NCBI GenBank assembly: GCA_022763735.1
Contig: JALEQY010000025.1
Span: 1-55,130 of the forward strand
Length of the DNA: 55,130 nt
Reading direction: 5' to 3'
From: Clostridiales bacterium
GTDB taxonomy: Bacteria > Bacillota > Clostridia > Peptostreptococcales > Anaerovoracaceae
Shown: positions 8,769 to 16,303 of the stretch, piece after piece
Layout: every line of letters begins with the position of its first letter
Position numbering within the stretch: the first letter of the stretch is position 1
Position numbers and translations under genes: made by a program
Notes under the pieces: generated by a model
Databases searched by the model: none
The model's input: only the letters and a program-made list of their open reading frames with translations
Told to the model about the DNA's origin: nothing

Positions 8769-10790
8769 ATGCATTGGGCGGAAAAAATAGCAGACCGGAT
8801 AATCAGAAAGAATCCCGATAAAGAAGAATATGTCTGCGCTGCAGGGATAAGCCCTTCAGGCTCTATCCATATCGGCAACTTCAGAGATATTGCAACTAGC
8901 TTGTTTGTTGCCAAGGCACTTATCAAAAAAGGCAAGAAAGCAAGGCTTCTGTTCTCATGGGACGAATATGACAGATTCAGGAAAGTTCCTGCTAATGTCA
9001 AGGCTATTGATCCCGAAAACAAAATGGAACAATATATTGGAAGACCATATACTGACGTACCTAACCCGTTTGATACTGAACATGAGAATTATGCCAAGTA
9101 TTTTGAAGCTGAGTTTATGGAATCCATCAAGAAGTTCGGAATAGAGATGGATTACAAGTATCAGACTGAAATGTACACATCAGGAAAGTACAAGGATGAT
9201 ATCATTGAAGCAATAAAGAAGAGAAAAGAAATCTTTGATATCCTTGACAGCTTCCGTACACAGGATGCAGAGGAAGGCGAAAGAGATGCATATTTCCCTG
9301 TAAGCATTTTCTGTCCTGAATGTGGTAAGGATACAACTAAGATTGTTTCGATTTCCGATGACTGCACTGTTGCAGAATATGAGTGTGAGTGCGGACATAA
9401 AGGCACGTTCAACTTTACATCAGACTTTAACTGCAAGCTTGCCTGGAAGGTTGACTGGCCGATGAGATGGAGATATGAAGGTGTTGACTTCGAACCGGGC
9501 GGTAAGGATCACGCAAGCCCTGGTGGCAGCTATGAGACAAGCAGCGTAATCAGCAGGAAGATATTCAACTGGGAGCCTCCAATGTTCCAGGGATACGAAT
9601 TCATCGGAATCAAAGGCTCAACAGGTAAGATGTCTGGATCTTCAGGTCTTAACCTTACTCCGGAAACTCTGCTCAAAATATATGAGCCGGAAATCATCTT
9701 ATGGCTGTATTCGAAGACAGACCCTAAGAAGGCATTTGATTTCTGCTTTGATGACGGTATCCTTCGCCAGTACTTTGAATTTGACAAGATGTATAACGAC
9801 TATATGAATGGTACGGCAAATGAGCATAACACTTCAGTAATGGAATACAGCCTTGTAGAAGGTCACACCATCAAGACTGTTCCGATGGGATTACTGGTTC
9901 AGCTGGGATCCATTGTAGACTTCAATGTTCCAATGATGGAAACAGTATTCGAGAAGATTGGAACTCCGTACAAATATGAAGAATTCGATACAAGACTTGA
10001 GCTTGCCAAGTACTGGTTGTACCAGTGTGCTCCGGAAACAGCAAATAAGCTGAGAGGCTGGAGAGACTGGGATTTCTATAACACATTTACAGATGATGAG
10101 AAAAAAGAAATCGCTCTCCTCTACGATTTTATCAAAGAGGGAGATTATGATCTGGATTCGCTCAATACCAAGCTTTATGACATTCCTAAGGAAGTGTTCG
10201 GAGCTGATATCGAGAATCTCAAGCAGGTGCAGGGCGAGTTCTTCAAGAAGGTGTACAAGCTCCTTATCAGCAAGGAAAGAGGACCGCGTCTCTATCTGTT
10301 CCTTTATGCTATAGATAAAGAAAGATTCATGCATCTGCTGGACTTCAGCTTCCCTAAGACAGAGGAAGAAGAAGCTCTTGAGAAGGCTGCTCTTGAAGCG
10401 GAAAAGGAACCTGAAGTGGTCAAGGTCTATGGTGAACCTGATGAGGTCAAGCCTATAGTTGAACCTGAAATCACTACTGATCAGTTCTTCGCAATGGACC
10501 TGAGAGTCTGCAAGATTCTGAAGTGTCAGGAAATCAGGAAGGCTCACAGCAACTATAAGCTTACTCTCTTTGACGGAATCAAGGAAAGAGTAATCGTTTC
10601 GAGCATCAAGAATGATTACAAGCCTGAGGAACTGGAAGGCAAGAAGATCATCGTGGTTGCAAATCTGGCACCTGCAAGACTTACAGGTGTTACCAGTGAA
10701 GGTATGCTTCTGGCAGGAACAAATAATGCATGCGGATGTCAGGTCATCTTCGTGGATGATATCGTTCCTGAAGGGACTAGAATCTGCTAA
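8769..10790 (+). CDS. lysK: Class I lysyl-tRNA synthetase with tRNA-binding tail
   Basis: A 673-residue lysine-tRNA ligase of the class I (archaeal/spirochaete) type, unrelated in fold to the common class II LysS. The HIGN motif is in GSIHIGNF near residue 33 and the KMSKS-equivalent is KMSGS at K287. A four-cysteine zinc finger (CPECG, later CECG) lies near residue 180-205. The last 108 residues, from about 566, form an extra tRNA-binding (Trbp111/EMAP-II-like OB-fold) domain, with MDLRVCKIL and VVANLAPARLTG, as found at the end of bacterial MetRS. An acidic Glu-rich linker precedes it. Class I LysRS is normally about 500-550 residues, so this is a fusion. It occupies the usual class II lysS position after greA. 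Confidence 0.93.
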   Translation: MHWAEKIADRIIRKNPDKEEYVCAAGISPSGSIHIGNFRDIATSLFVAKALIKKGKKARLLFSWDEYDRFRKVPANVKAIDPENKMEQYIGRPYTDVPNPFDTEHENYAKYFEAEFMESIKKFGIEMDYKYQTEMYTSGKYKDDIIEAIKKRKEIFDILDSFRTQDAEEGERDAYFPVSIFCPECGKDTTKIVSISDDCTVAEYECECGHKGTFNFTSDFNCKLAWKVDWPMRWRYEGVDFEPGGKDHASPGGSYETSSVISRKIFNWEPPMFQGYEFIGIKGSTGKMSGSSGLNLTPETLLKIYEPEIILWLYSKTDPKKAFDFCFDDGILRQYFEFDKMYNDYMNGTANEHNTSVMEYSLVEGHTIKTVPMGLLVQLGSIVDFNVPMMETVFEKIGTPYKYEEFDTRLELAKYWLYQCAPETANKLRGWRDWDFYNTFTDDEKKEIALLYDFIKEGDYDLDSLNTKLYDIPKEVFGADIENLKQVQGEFFKKVYKLLISKERGPRLYLFLYAIDKERFMHLLDFSFPKTEEEEALEKAALEAEKEPEVVKVYGEPDEVKPIVEPEITTDQFFAMDLRVCKILKCQEIRKAHSNYKLTLFDGIKERVIVSSIKNDYKPEELEGKKIIVVANLAPARLTGVTSEGMLLAGTNNACGCQVIFVDDIVPEGTRIC

Positions 10791-10797
10791 ATATGGG

Positions 10798-10826
10798 TTG
10801 ACAAAGAGTCACACGTATGATAGTTT
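10798..10826 (+). promoter_or_regulatory. Promoter of the first cobalamin riboswitch
   Basis: TTGACA at 10798-10803, a 17-base spacer and TAGTTT at 10821-10826. It starts 8 bases after the LysRS stop codon and no terminator separates them, so LysRS read-through may also enter the riboswitch. Confidence 0.55.
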
Positions 10827-10844
10827 ATAGGTACAATTTAATCA

Positions 10845-11012
10845 CTCCGATGTTCTGCGGCGTCTGCTGCAGCTAAGAGGGAATCCGGTGTGAATCCGGA
10901 GCGGACCCGCCACTGTAATTCAGGAGTTTACGATTATGCCGGTCAGGTAGCCACTGAGAAATCGGGAAGGTGATCGTGAACGATGATTGATAAGTCAGGA
11001 GACCTGCATCAG
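10845..11012 (+). ncRNA. Cobalamin riboswitch 1 (RF00174 type)
   Basis: The core blocks of the B12 aptamer are present in order: AAGAGGGAATCCGGTG, GAATCCGGAGCGG, CCCGCCACTGT, then GCCACTGAGAAATCGGGAAGG and finally the B12 box AAGTCAGGAGACCTGC at about 10991-11006. These match the canonical consensus closely. A terminator hairpin follows at 11074, but the next sequence is not a gene; it is another riboswitch module. Boundaries are approximate. Confidence 0.93.
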
Positions 11013-11073
11013 GAGAATATCAATCCACGGGAAACTGGTTTATTGATGAGAATATGAATTTGTTCAGAAATAC

Positions 11074-11104
11074 GGACTGTACTTGATAGTGCAGTCCTTT
11101 TTTT
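11074..11104 (+). terminator. Terminator after riboswitch 1
   Basis: GGACTGTAC and GTGCAGTCC pair (one G-U) around a TTGATA loop and are followed by seven T residues. It probably is the expression platform of riboswitch 1, yielding a short RNA of about 270 bases when it terminates. Confidence 0.8.
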
Positions 11105-11120
11105 ACAGATATTTCAATAT

Positions 11121-11190
11121 GCCTTTTCATCCGCAGGGACAGATATGTAAAAAAGCTAAGACAACTTATATATCTTCCCTGCTTCCTTTT
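11121..11190 (+). repeat. Hairpin repeat, copy 1
   Basis: A roughly 70-base element nearly identical to 11652-11720. GCAGGGA (11133-11139) pairs with TCCCTGC near its end, an inner GATAT pairs with ATATC, and the 3' side runs into TTCCTTTT. The unpaired middle AAGACAACTT is conserved between copies. It sits just after a riboswitch terminator. It could be a second terminator or an unrecognised structured RNA. The roughly 170 bases that follow, up to the next promoter, hold no gene I can support. Confidence 0.7.
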
Positions 11191-11359
11191 TGTGACACCA
11201 TAATGTTCCTCTTTCAGAGGAGATAAGTAAATAATAAATGCAGTAAGACAGGATATAAAGGTTCAGGTACATGTAATAACATTGATTGTATAAGCTCTGT
11301 ATATTCTGTTTTACTTTAGAGAGGATAATGAGTTTATAGATTGGAGGATGAAAAGACAG

Positions 11360-11388
11360 TTGACATATGAGGGATAATTGAGTAAAAT
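11360..11388 (+). promoter_or_regulatory. Promoter of the second cobalamin riboswitch
   Basis: TTGACA at 11360-11365, a 17-base spacer and TAAAAT at 11383-11388, about 25 bases ahead of the aptamer. Confidence 0.75.
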
Positions 11389-11411
11389 GCAATTATAAAC
11401 TGAATATTGTG

Positions 11412-11590
11412 AGAAATGATATTTTCGGAAGCCGGTGAAATTCCGGCGCTGTGTCTCAGCAACCGTGATATCTACGAACGGATTGGCGAAGCAGAGGTCA
11501 TAACGGACCCTGTCAAAGCAAGTCACTGGAGTATAACTCTGGGAAGGCATCCAAGTAGGATTGATGATTAAGCCGGTAGACCTGTCATTC
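11412..11590 (+). ncRNA. Cobalamin riboswitch 2 (RF00174 type, variant core)
   Basis: The order of blocks is that of a B12 aptamer: GGAAGCCGGTGAAATTCCGG, then CAGCAACCGTGA in place of the usual CGCCACTGT, GTCACTGG, CTGGGAAGGC, GATGATTAAGCC and the B12 box form GGTAGACCTGTC. It is much closer to riboswitch 3 than to riboswitch 1, so 2 and 3 arose by duplication. No gene follows; its terminator is at about 11603-11628. Confidence 0.88.
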
Positions 11591-11602
11591 CTTTAATCGT
11601 AA

Positions 11603-11628
11603 GTCTTCTGAGGTAAGACAGCGCTTTT
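11603..11628 (+). terminator. Terminator after riboswitch 2
   Basis: GTCTT and AAGAC form a short stem around CTGAGGT, with AGCGC and seven T residues after it. A competing pairing of CTGTC in the B12 box with GACAG of this segment is possible. The stem is weak, so the call is moderate. Confidence 0.55.
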
Positions 11629-11651
11629 TTTATTACCCGGATTATTAAAAC

Positions 11652-11720
11652 GCCTTTTCATCCGCAGGGACAGATATGTGTAACGCCAAGACAACTTATA
11701 TATCGTCCCTGCTTCCTTTT
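11652..11720 (+). repeat. Hairpin repeat, copy 2
   Basis: Second copy of the element at 11121-11190. Here the stem is one pair longer (GCAGGGAC with GTCCCTGC) while the loop has changed, so pairing is kept with covariation at one position (C pairs with G here, C faces T in copy 1). The sequence after both copies is also related (AAAT-ATAAATGC), showing that the duplicated unit includes hairpin, promoter region and riboswitch. Confidence 0.7.
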
Positions 11721-11766
11721 ATAAGCCGATATTTTGTCGCAGATAGTATGTAAATCATAAATGCGG

Positions 11767-11795
11767 TTGACAGAATATTGTTAATTATTTAAAAT
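11767..11795 (+). promoter_or_regulatory. Promoter of the third cobalamin riboswitch and B12 operon
   Basis: TTGACA at 11767-11772, 17 bases, TAAAAT at 11790-11795. This is the likely main promoter for the genes from 12144 onward. Confidence 0.8.
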
Positions 11796-11828
11796 GTAAG
11801 TACAAGTGGATACTTTAGGAATTGACAT

Positions 11829-12012
11829 TTTTGGAAGCCGGTGAAAATCCGGCACTGTGTCTCAGCAACCGTGATATCTACGAACGGATTGGCGAAACAG
11901 TGATCGTTACCGATCATGTGAAAGCAGACCACTGGGGTCGTAAACTCCGGGAAGGTGTCCAAGTAGGAAGCAGGATGAATATACATTCAGATGATTAAGT
12001 CGGTAGACCTGT
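11829..12012 (+). ncRNA. Cobalamin riboswitch 3 controlling the B12 uptake operon
   Basis: Same variant core as riboswitch 2: GGAAGCCGGTGAAAATCCGG, CAGCAACCGTGA, ACCACTGG, CCGGGAAGGTG, GATGATTAAGTC and GGTAGACCTGTC. The DUF4430 lipoprotein gene starts 132 bases after it, behind a terminator and a visible antiterminator, which fits B12-triggered premature termination. Confidence 0.9.
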
Positions 12013-12031
12013 CAGTTCATGCATCGTAAGT

Positions 12032-12109
12032 CTTCTGAGGTGGGACCTGTTGTGATTCTTATTAAGTTGTCAGCACATCAGAAGCGGAATATAGTATTCG
12101 GCTTTTTTT
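12032..12109 (+). terminator. Riboswitch 3 expression platform: antiterminator and terminator
   Basis: The terminator is AGC-G-GAATA (12083-12091), loop TAG, TATTC-G-GCT (12095-12103), then T residues to 12109. Upstream, CTTCTGAGGTG (12032-12042) can pair with CACATCAGAAG (12074-12084) at 10 of 11 positions, and this pairing takes up the 5' edge of the terminator. Ligand-bound aptamer would favour the terminator and shut off the B12 uptake genes. Confidence 0.75.
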
Positions 12110-12143
12110 ATTGTTCAGGAAATATTGTGTTGGAGGAAAAGAA

Positions 12144-12782
12144 ATGCGAGGAGACAGCAAAGGCAGAAGGGTTCGGAGGATAATACCGATTGCAGTAATG
12201 ATAATGATAGCAGTACTGACATCTTTTATGATTATATCATGCGGAAGCAATGATACAGCAGGGACAGATACTGCAGCATCTGAAGAAGCGTCTGCAGTAC
12301 AGAATGAGGCAAAAGCTGAAAAGAAAAAAGAAAGTAGTAAACAGTCAGATACAGAGAAACCTCAGGAAAAAGCTGAAACTGAGGGAACAACTGCAAAGGC
12401 TGTTTCAAAGAAAAGTACAAGCAGTGCAGTTAACACAAAAAGCACCACTAAATCGAATAAATCGTCCGCAAAAGAAACAAAAAAATCAACTCAGGCTGCA
12501 AAGGTATGCTATATAAGTATAGAAGGTTACTGCAGCAGTAAGAAGATAACAATGAAAAGCGGAGACACTGTGTACGATATACTTAAGAGATCAGGTGCCA
12601 GCGTAAGTGCCAGAAACAGCGGATACGGAGTATATGTTGAAGGAATTAACGGGAGGTACGAGTTTGACGAAGGTCCTTCCAGCGGGTGGGTATATTATGT
12701 CAATGGCAGTGAGCCAAACACAAGCTGCGGCAATTATAAAGTGAGCAGTGGAGACAATATCGTCTGGGATTATGTTAAATAG
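12144..12782 (+). CDS. DUF4430 (transcobalamin-like) lipoprotein
   Basis: A 212-residue secreted lipoprotein. A basic N-terminus and hydrophobic stretch end at the lipobox IISC (Cys about residue 33), so it is anchored to the outer face of the membrane. Residues about 35-125 are a low-complexity linker rich in Ala, Glu, Lys, Ser and Thr. The C-terminal 90 residues are a DUF4430 domain, the fold of the C-terminal domain of intrinsic factor and transcobalamin; GDTVYDILKRSG and SGWVYYVNG are its hallmarks. ATG 12144 has TGGAGG upstream. It is the first gene behind the cobalamin riboswitch, so it is probably the corrinoid-capturing subunit for the ECF transporter encoded next. Domain call strong; ligand inferred from context. 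Confidence 0.85.
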   Translation: MRGDSKGRRVRRIIPIAVMIMIAVLTSFMIISCGSNDTAGTDTAASEEASAVQNEAKAEKKKESSKQSDTEKPQEKAETEGTTAKAVSKKSTSSAVNTKSTTKSNKSSAKETKKSTQAAKVCYISIEGYCSSKKITMKSGDTVYDILKRSGASVSARNSGYGVYVEGINGRYEFDEGPSSGWVYYVNGSEPNTSCGNYKVSSGDNIVWDYVK

Positions 12783-12807
12783 TATCGGATAATATAGAAC
12801 GGAAAGG

Positions 12808-13704
12808 ATGAAACAAATGCGCAGTGTTTTTTCAACTTATCATCCTGTAATCAACTTCGGTTTTTTCTGTGTAGTCATCGGAACAGGTATTTTTATGAGA
12901 CATCCGGTTTTCCTGACGGCAGCAGTTATTGCAGCACTGACATATTCAGTAATGCTTGGTGGAAAAGGCACACTCAGGTTTGTAATATGCTTCATAATAC
13001 CGATGATTCTGATTTTTACAGTGGTAAATCCGCTTGTCAATTCCAGAGGTGAGACGGTACTGTTTTATACGAAATACAGTCAGGTGACTATGGAAGCAGT
13101 AATTTACGGTCTTCTTGCAGGCTTTATGCTCGCGGCTGTTCTATTATGGTTTTCATGTTATAACAGAATAATGACAAGTGATAAGTTCGTATACCTGTTC
13201 GGCAGAATAATGCCTGCGGTCTCACTGATATTTTCTATGGTTATGAGATTTGTACCGAATTTTAAAATGCAGATTGTAAAAATCTCAGATGCACAGAAAT
13301 GTATAGGAAGGGATGTTTCCAATGGAAACTGGATGCAGAAAGCCAGACACGGAATTAAAATCATGTCCATAATGCTGACATGGGCTCTGGAAAATGCTAT
13401 AGATTCTGCTGATTCCATGAGGTCACGAGGATATGGTCTTAAAAACAGGAGCACTTTTTCTATTTACAGATTTGACAGGAGAGATGCTTCAGCTGCAGTT
13501 TTTCTCTCTGTCATGTCAGTTATTGTTCTGATTGCGGCAGCAGCGGGAAAATGTACAATTGAATTTTATCCGGAGATTGTTATGTCAGATTTTGACCTGA
13601 TGACATCCATAGCATGTGCATCATATATTATGATCTGTTTTTTTCCTGTTGCGGTTGAATTAAAGGAGGTGGCGGTATGGAAACATTCTCGGTCAGGAAT
13701 CTGA
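12808..13704 (+). CDS. ecfT: ECF transporter transmembrane subunit EcfT
   Basis: A 298-residue membrane protein, the scaffold subunit that couples ATP hydrolysis to tilting of the substrate-binding S component. About six hydrophobic segments are visible (for example near residues 13-30, 60-75, 95-115, 235-255, 265-285), and the diagnostic coupling-helix motif appears in ADSMRSRGYG near residue 205 (Ala-Arg-Gly). The gene is 26 bases after the DUF4430 lipoprotein and its end overlaps the following ATPase/S-component fusion gene by 28 bases, so they are translationally linked. It is under cobalamin riboswitch 3. Likely a dedicated (group I) T subunit for B12. Confidence 0.9.
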   Translation: MKQMRSVFSTYHPVINFGFFCVVIGTGIFMRHPVFLTAAVIAALTYSVMLGGKGTLRFVICFIIPMILIFTVVNPLVNSRGETVLFYTKYSQVTMEAVIYGLLAGFMLAAVLLWFSCYNRIMTSDKFVYLFGRIMPAVSLIFSMVMRFVPNFKMQIVKISDAQKCIGRDVSNGNWMQKARHGIKIMSIMLTWALENAIDSADSMRSRGYGLKNRSTFSIYRFDRRDASAAVFLSVMSVIVLIAAAAGKCTIEFYPEIVMSDFDLMTSIACASYIMICFFPVAVELKEVAVWKHSRSGI

Positions 13705-16274
13705 CATTCACATATCCGGGAAAAGTCAGACCGGCACTTTCAGATATCAGTTTTAATGTTAATCCGGGAGAATTCATCGTAATCTGCGGACAGTCGGGAT
13801 CAGGCAAGAGTACATTGCTCAGAAATCTGAAACCTGTACTTGCCCCTCATGGTGAAAAAACAGGAGAAATACTGTTCTGCGGCAGAAATATAGATACACT
13901 TGATCAGGAAATACAGGCTTCAGGGATCGGATATGTTCTGCAGAACCCCGACAGCCAGATAGTTACAGATAAGGTCTGGCATGAACTGGCTTTCGGCCTT
14001 GAGAGCCTTGGGATGGATACGAAGACGATACGTCTGAGAGTTGCGGAAATGGCAAGTTTTTTCGGAATACAGACATGGTTTCACAAGGATGTAAATCATT
14101 TGTCAGGCGGACAGAAACAGCTGCTTAATCTGGCATCTGTAATGGCTATGCAGCCTGATGTCCTGATTCTTGACGAGCCTACATCACAGCTGGATCCTAT
14201 AGCAGCAGGAGATTTTCTGGAGACAGTAAGAAAGATAAACAGGGAGCTTGGCACTACAGTTATACTGACAGAACACAGACTGGAAGATGTCATACCTATG
14301 GCGGACAGAGCAGTGGTTATAGATAATGGCAAAGTGATTGCAGATGATATCCCTGCAAATGTCGGAGCGATTCTTGCACAGCTTGGTCATCCGATGTTTA
14401 TGGCTATGCCGACTCCCTTGCAGGCGTATTCCATTTTATATCAGGAAAATACAGGCCGTGATCTGACGTGTCCTGTAAATGTACGTGAGGGCAGGAACTG
14501 GCTTACAGAACTCCTTGACGGCTGCAGTATCACCAAAACTTCATTGCCGGATGACAATGAAGTCAGTGAATCTCAGGAACCTGTAATCGAGATGAAGGAT
14601 GTATGGTTCAGGTATGAACGTCAGGGTGATGACGTTATCAAGGATCTTTCATTCAAAGTTTATCCGGGGGAACTGTTCTGCATGGTAGGTGGAAACGGAA
14701 CCGGTAAAACAACAACGCTTACTCTGGCAGGCGGTATTAACAGACCTTATCGCGGCACGATAAAAATTAAGGGAACGCCGTTAGATAAATATAAAAAGAA
14801 GGATCTGTTTAGAGGAATTCTGGGAATGCTTCCGCAGAATCCTCAGACTCTTTTTGTGGAGAAGACTGTAAAAGCTGATCTTATAGAAAGTTTTGAAGGA
14901 TCAGATATGACAGATGATCAGAAAGAAGCACGTGTTATGGAGATCGCAGAAGTTGTGAAGATTAATGAACTTCTGGATATGCATCCGTACGATCTGTCTG
15001 GTGGAGAACAGCAGCGTGCGGCTCTGGCGAAAGTGCTTCTTATGAAGCCTGAGATTCTGTTTCTGGATGAGCCTACAAAGGGTCTTGACAATGAGTTCAA
15101 GTTCAGGCTTGCAGGTATACTCAGGGATATTCGCAACAGAGGCGTGACCATAGTCATGGTATCCCATGATATTGAGTTCTGTGGAAGGTATGCTGACAGA
15201 TGTGCAATGTTTTTCGACGGAAAGATAATAACGGTAAATACTCCGAGGAAGTTCTTTTCCGGAAACAGCTTCTACACTACAGCTGCCAACAGAATGTCAA
15301 GGCATGTGTTTGAGAATGCGGTAAATGTGGATGATATCGTTGAGCTTGTCAGGATGAACAAATGTCAGGGAGGAAACGGAGAAAGCAGCAGCGGCTCTGA
15401 TGGTGATACTGGCGTAGGCGGATATGACGGTTTCAGTGCAGAGAAAATACTGCTTAAGGAACACAGAAATACAGTTTCAGTTGATGTTGCAGGAGTCATG
15501 GAAGATAAGCTGGATAAATCGGTTAAAACCGATATATATGATAAAGAAAAAAACGTTCTGAAAACAAAAAGACCGGCTGGTCAGGTGGCTCTGGAACTTG
15601 TAATGGCAGTTCTTGCTGCAGTTACGATATATGTAGGATTCTATGTGTTCGATAACAGGCAGTATGTGGCGGTGTGTATTCTGCTTATAGTGTATGCGAT
15701 GGTTCCTTTTTTTGTCGGTTTTGAACGCAGAAAGCCCAAAGCCAGAGAGATAGTTATTCTTGCGGTGTTGATAGCAGTGGCGACTGCAGGAAGAGCAGCT
15801 TTTTTCATGTTACCTAATTTCAAGCCGGTGCTGGCAATAGTTATAATATCCGGAGCTGCACTTGGCAAGGAAAGCGGATTTCTGGTGGGTGCAATGTCTG
15901 CTTTTGTTTCGAACTTCCTGTTCGGACAGGGCCCGTGGACGCCATGGCAAATGATTGCAATGGCTGTTGTCGGATATCTTGCCGGACTTATTTTCCACAG
16001 ATGTCCGGATAAGTTCAGGAAAACAGGGCTTGTGGTTTTCGGAGCAGTGGCGGCTTTTGTTATATACGGACTTATAGTGGATCTGTGGACGATACTGGTC
16101 ATGACGCCGGATCCTACATGGGAAACGGCGATTATGGTATATTCTGCTGCAGTATATTTCAATCTGATACATGCGGCGGCGACTGTAATATTCCTGCTTC
16201 TTCTTGCGAAACCAATGATCGGGAAGCTGGATAGAGTCAAGCTCAAATACGGTATGAGTGTATTTGAAGCCTGA
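13677..16274 (+). CDS. ECF transporter fusion: EcfA-EcfA'-S component (B12 type)
   Basis: An 865-residue single-chain fusion of two ABC ATPases and a membrane S component. The first ATPase has Walker A GQSGSGKST (about residue 38), signature LSGGQKQ and Walker B LILDEPT; the second has Walker A GGNGTGKTT (about 338), LSGGEQQ and LFLDEPT. A Ser/Gly-rich linker near 570-585 and a charged stretch lead to about six transmembrane helices from residue 635, with LPNFKPVLAIVIISG and GPWTPWQ, which resemble CbrT-like B12 S components. It starts at ATG 13677 after GGAGG, overlapping ecfT. ATPases and substrate-binding subunit are normally separate proteins, so the fusion fixes one S component to its motor. 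Cobalamin as substrate follows from the riboswitch and DUF4430 context. Confidence 0.88.
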   Translation: METFSVRNLTFTYPGKVRPALSDISFNVNPGEFIVICGQSGSGKSTLLRNLKPVLAPHGEKTGEILFCGRNIDTLDQEIQASGIGYVLQNPDSQIVTDKVWHELAFGLESLGMDTKTIRLRVAEMASFFGIQTWFHKDVNHLSGGQKQLLNLASVMAMQPDVLILDEPTSQLDPIAAGDFLETVRKINRELGTTVILTEHRLEDVIPMADRAVVIDNGKVIADDIPANVGAILAQLGHPMFMAMPTPLQAYSILYQENTGRDLTCPVNVREGRNWLTELLDGCSITKTSLPDDNEVSESQEPVIEMKDVWFRYERQGDDVIKDLSFKVYPGELFCMVGGNGTGKTTTLTLAGGINRPYRGTIKIKGTPLDKYKKKDLFRGILGMLPQNPQTLFVEKTVKADLIESFEGSDMTDDQKEARVMEIAEVVKINELLDMHPYDLSGGEQQRAALAKVLLMKPEILFLDEPTKGLDNEFKFRLAGILRDIRNRGVTIVMVSHDIEFCGRYADRCAMFFDGKIITVNTPRKFFSGNSFYTTAANRMSRHVFENAVNVDDIVELVRMNKCQGGNGESSSGSDGDTGVGGYDGFSAEKILLKEHRNTVSVDVAGVMEDKLDKSVKTDIYDKEKNVLKTKRPAGQVALELVMAVLAAVTIYVGFYVFDNRQYVAVCILLIVYAMVPFFVGFERRKPKAREIVILAVLIAVATAGRAAFFMLPNFKPVLAIVIISGAALGKESGFLVGAMSAFVSNFLFGQGPWTPWQMIAMAVVGYLAGLIFHRCPDKFRKTGLVVFGAVAAFVIYGLIVDLWTILVMTPDPTWETAIMVYSAAVYFNLIHAAATVIFLLLLAKPMIGKLDRVKLKYGMSVFEA

Positions 16275-16303
16275 AGTGTTTTGGGAAGAAATTTGTAAAG
16301 GGA

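Noticed and set aside
11156-11550. Minus-strand open frames across the riboswitch array (11156-11392, 11311-11550, also 11789-11986)
   Set aside because: They lie antisense to well-supported aptamers, have no convincing ribosome sites, and their repeated peptide parts only reflect the duplicated riboswitch sequence.
10791-12143. CRISPR array as an explanation of the repeated segments
   Set aside because: There are only two copies of a 70-base hairpin and three long aptamers with unequal spacing; no short regular repeats, spacers or cas genes.
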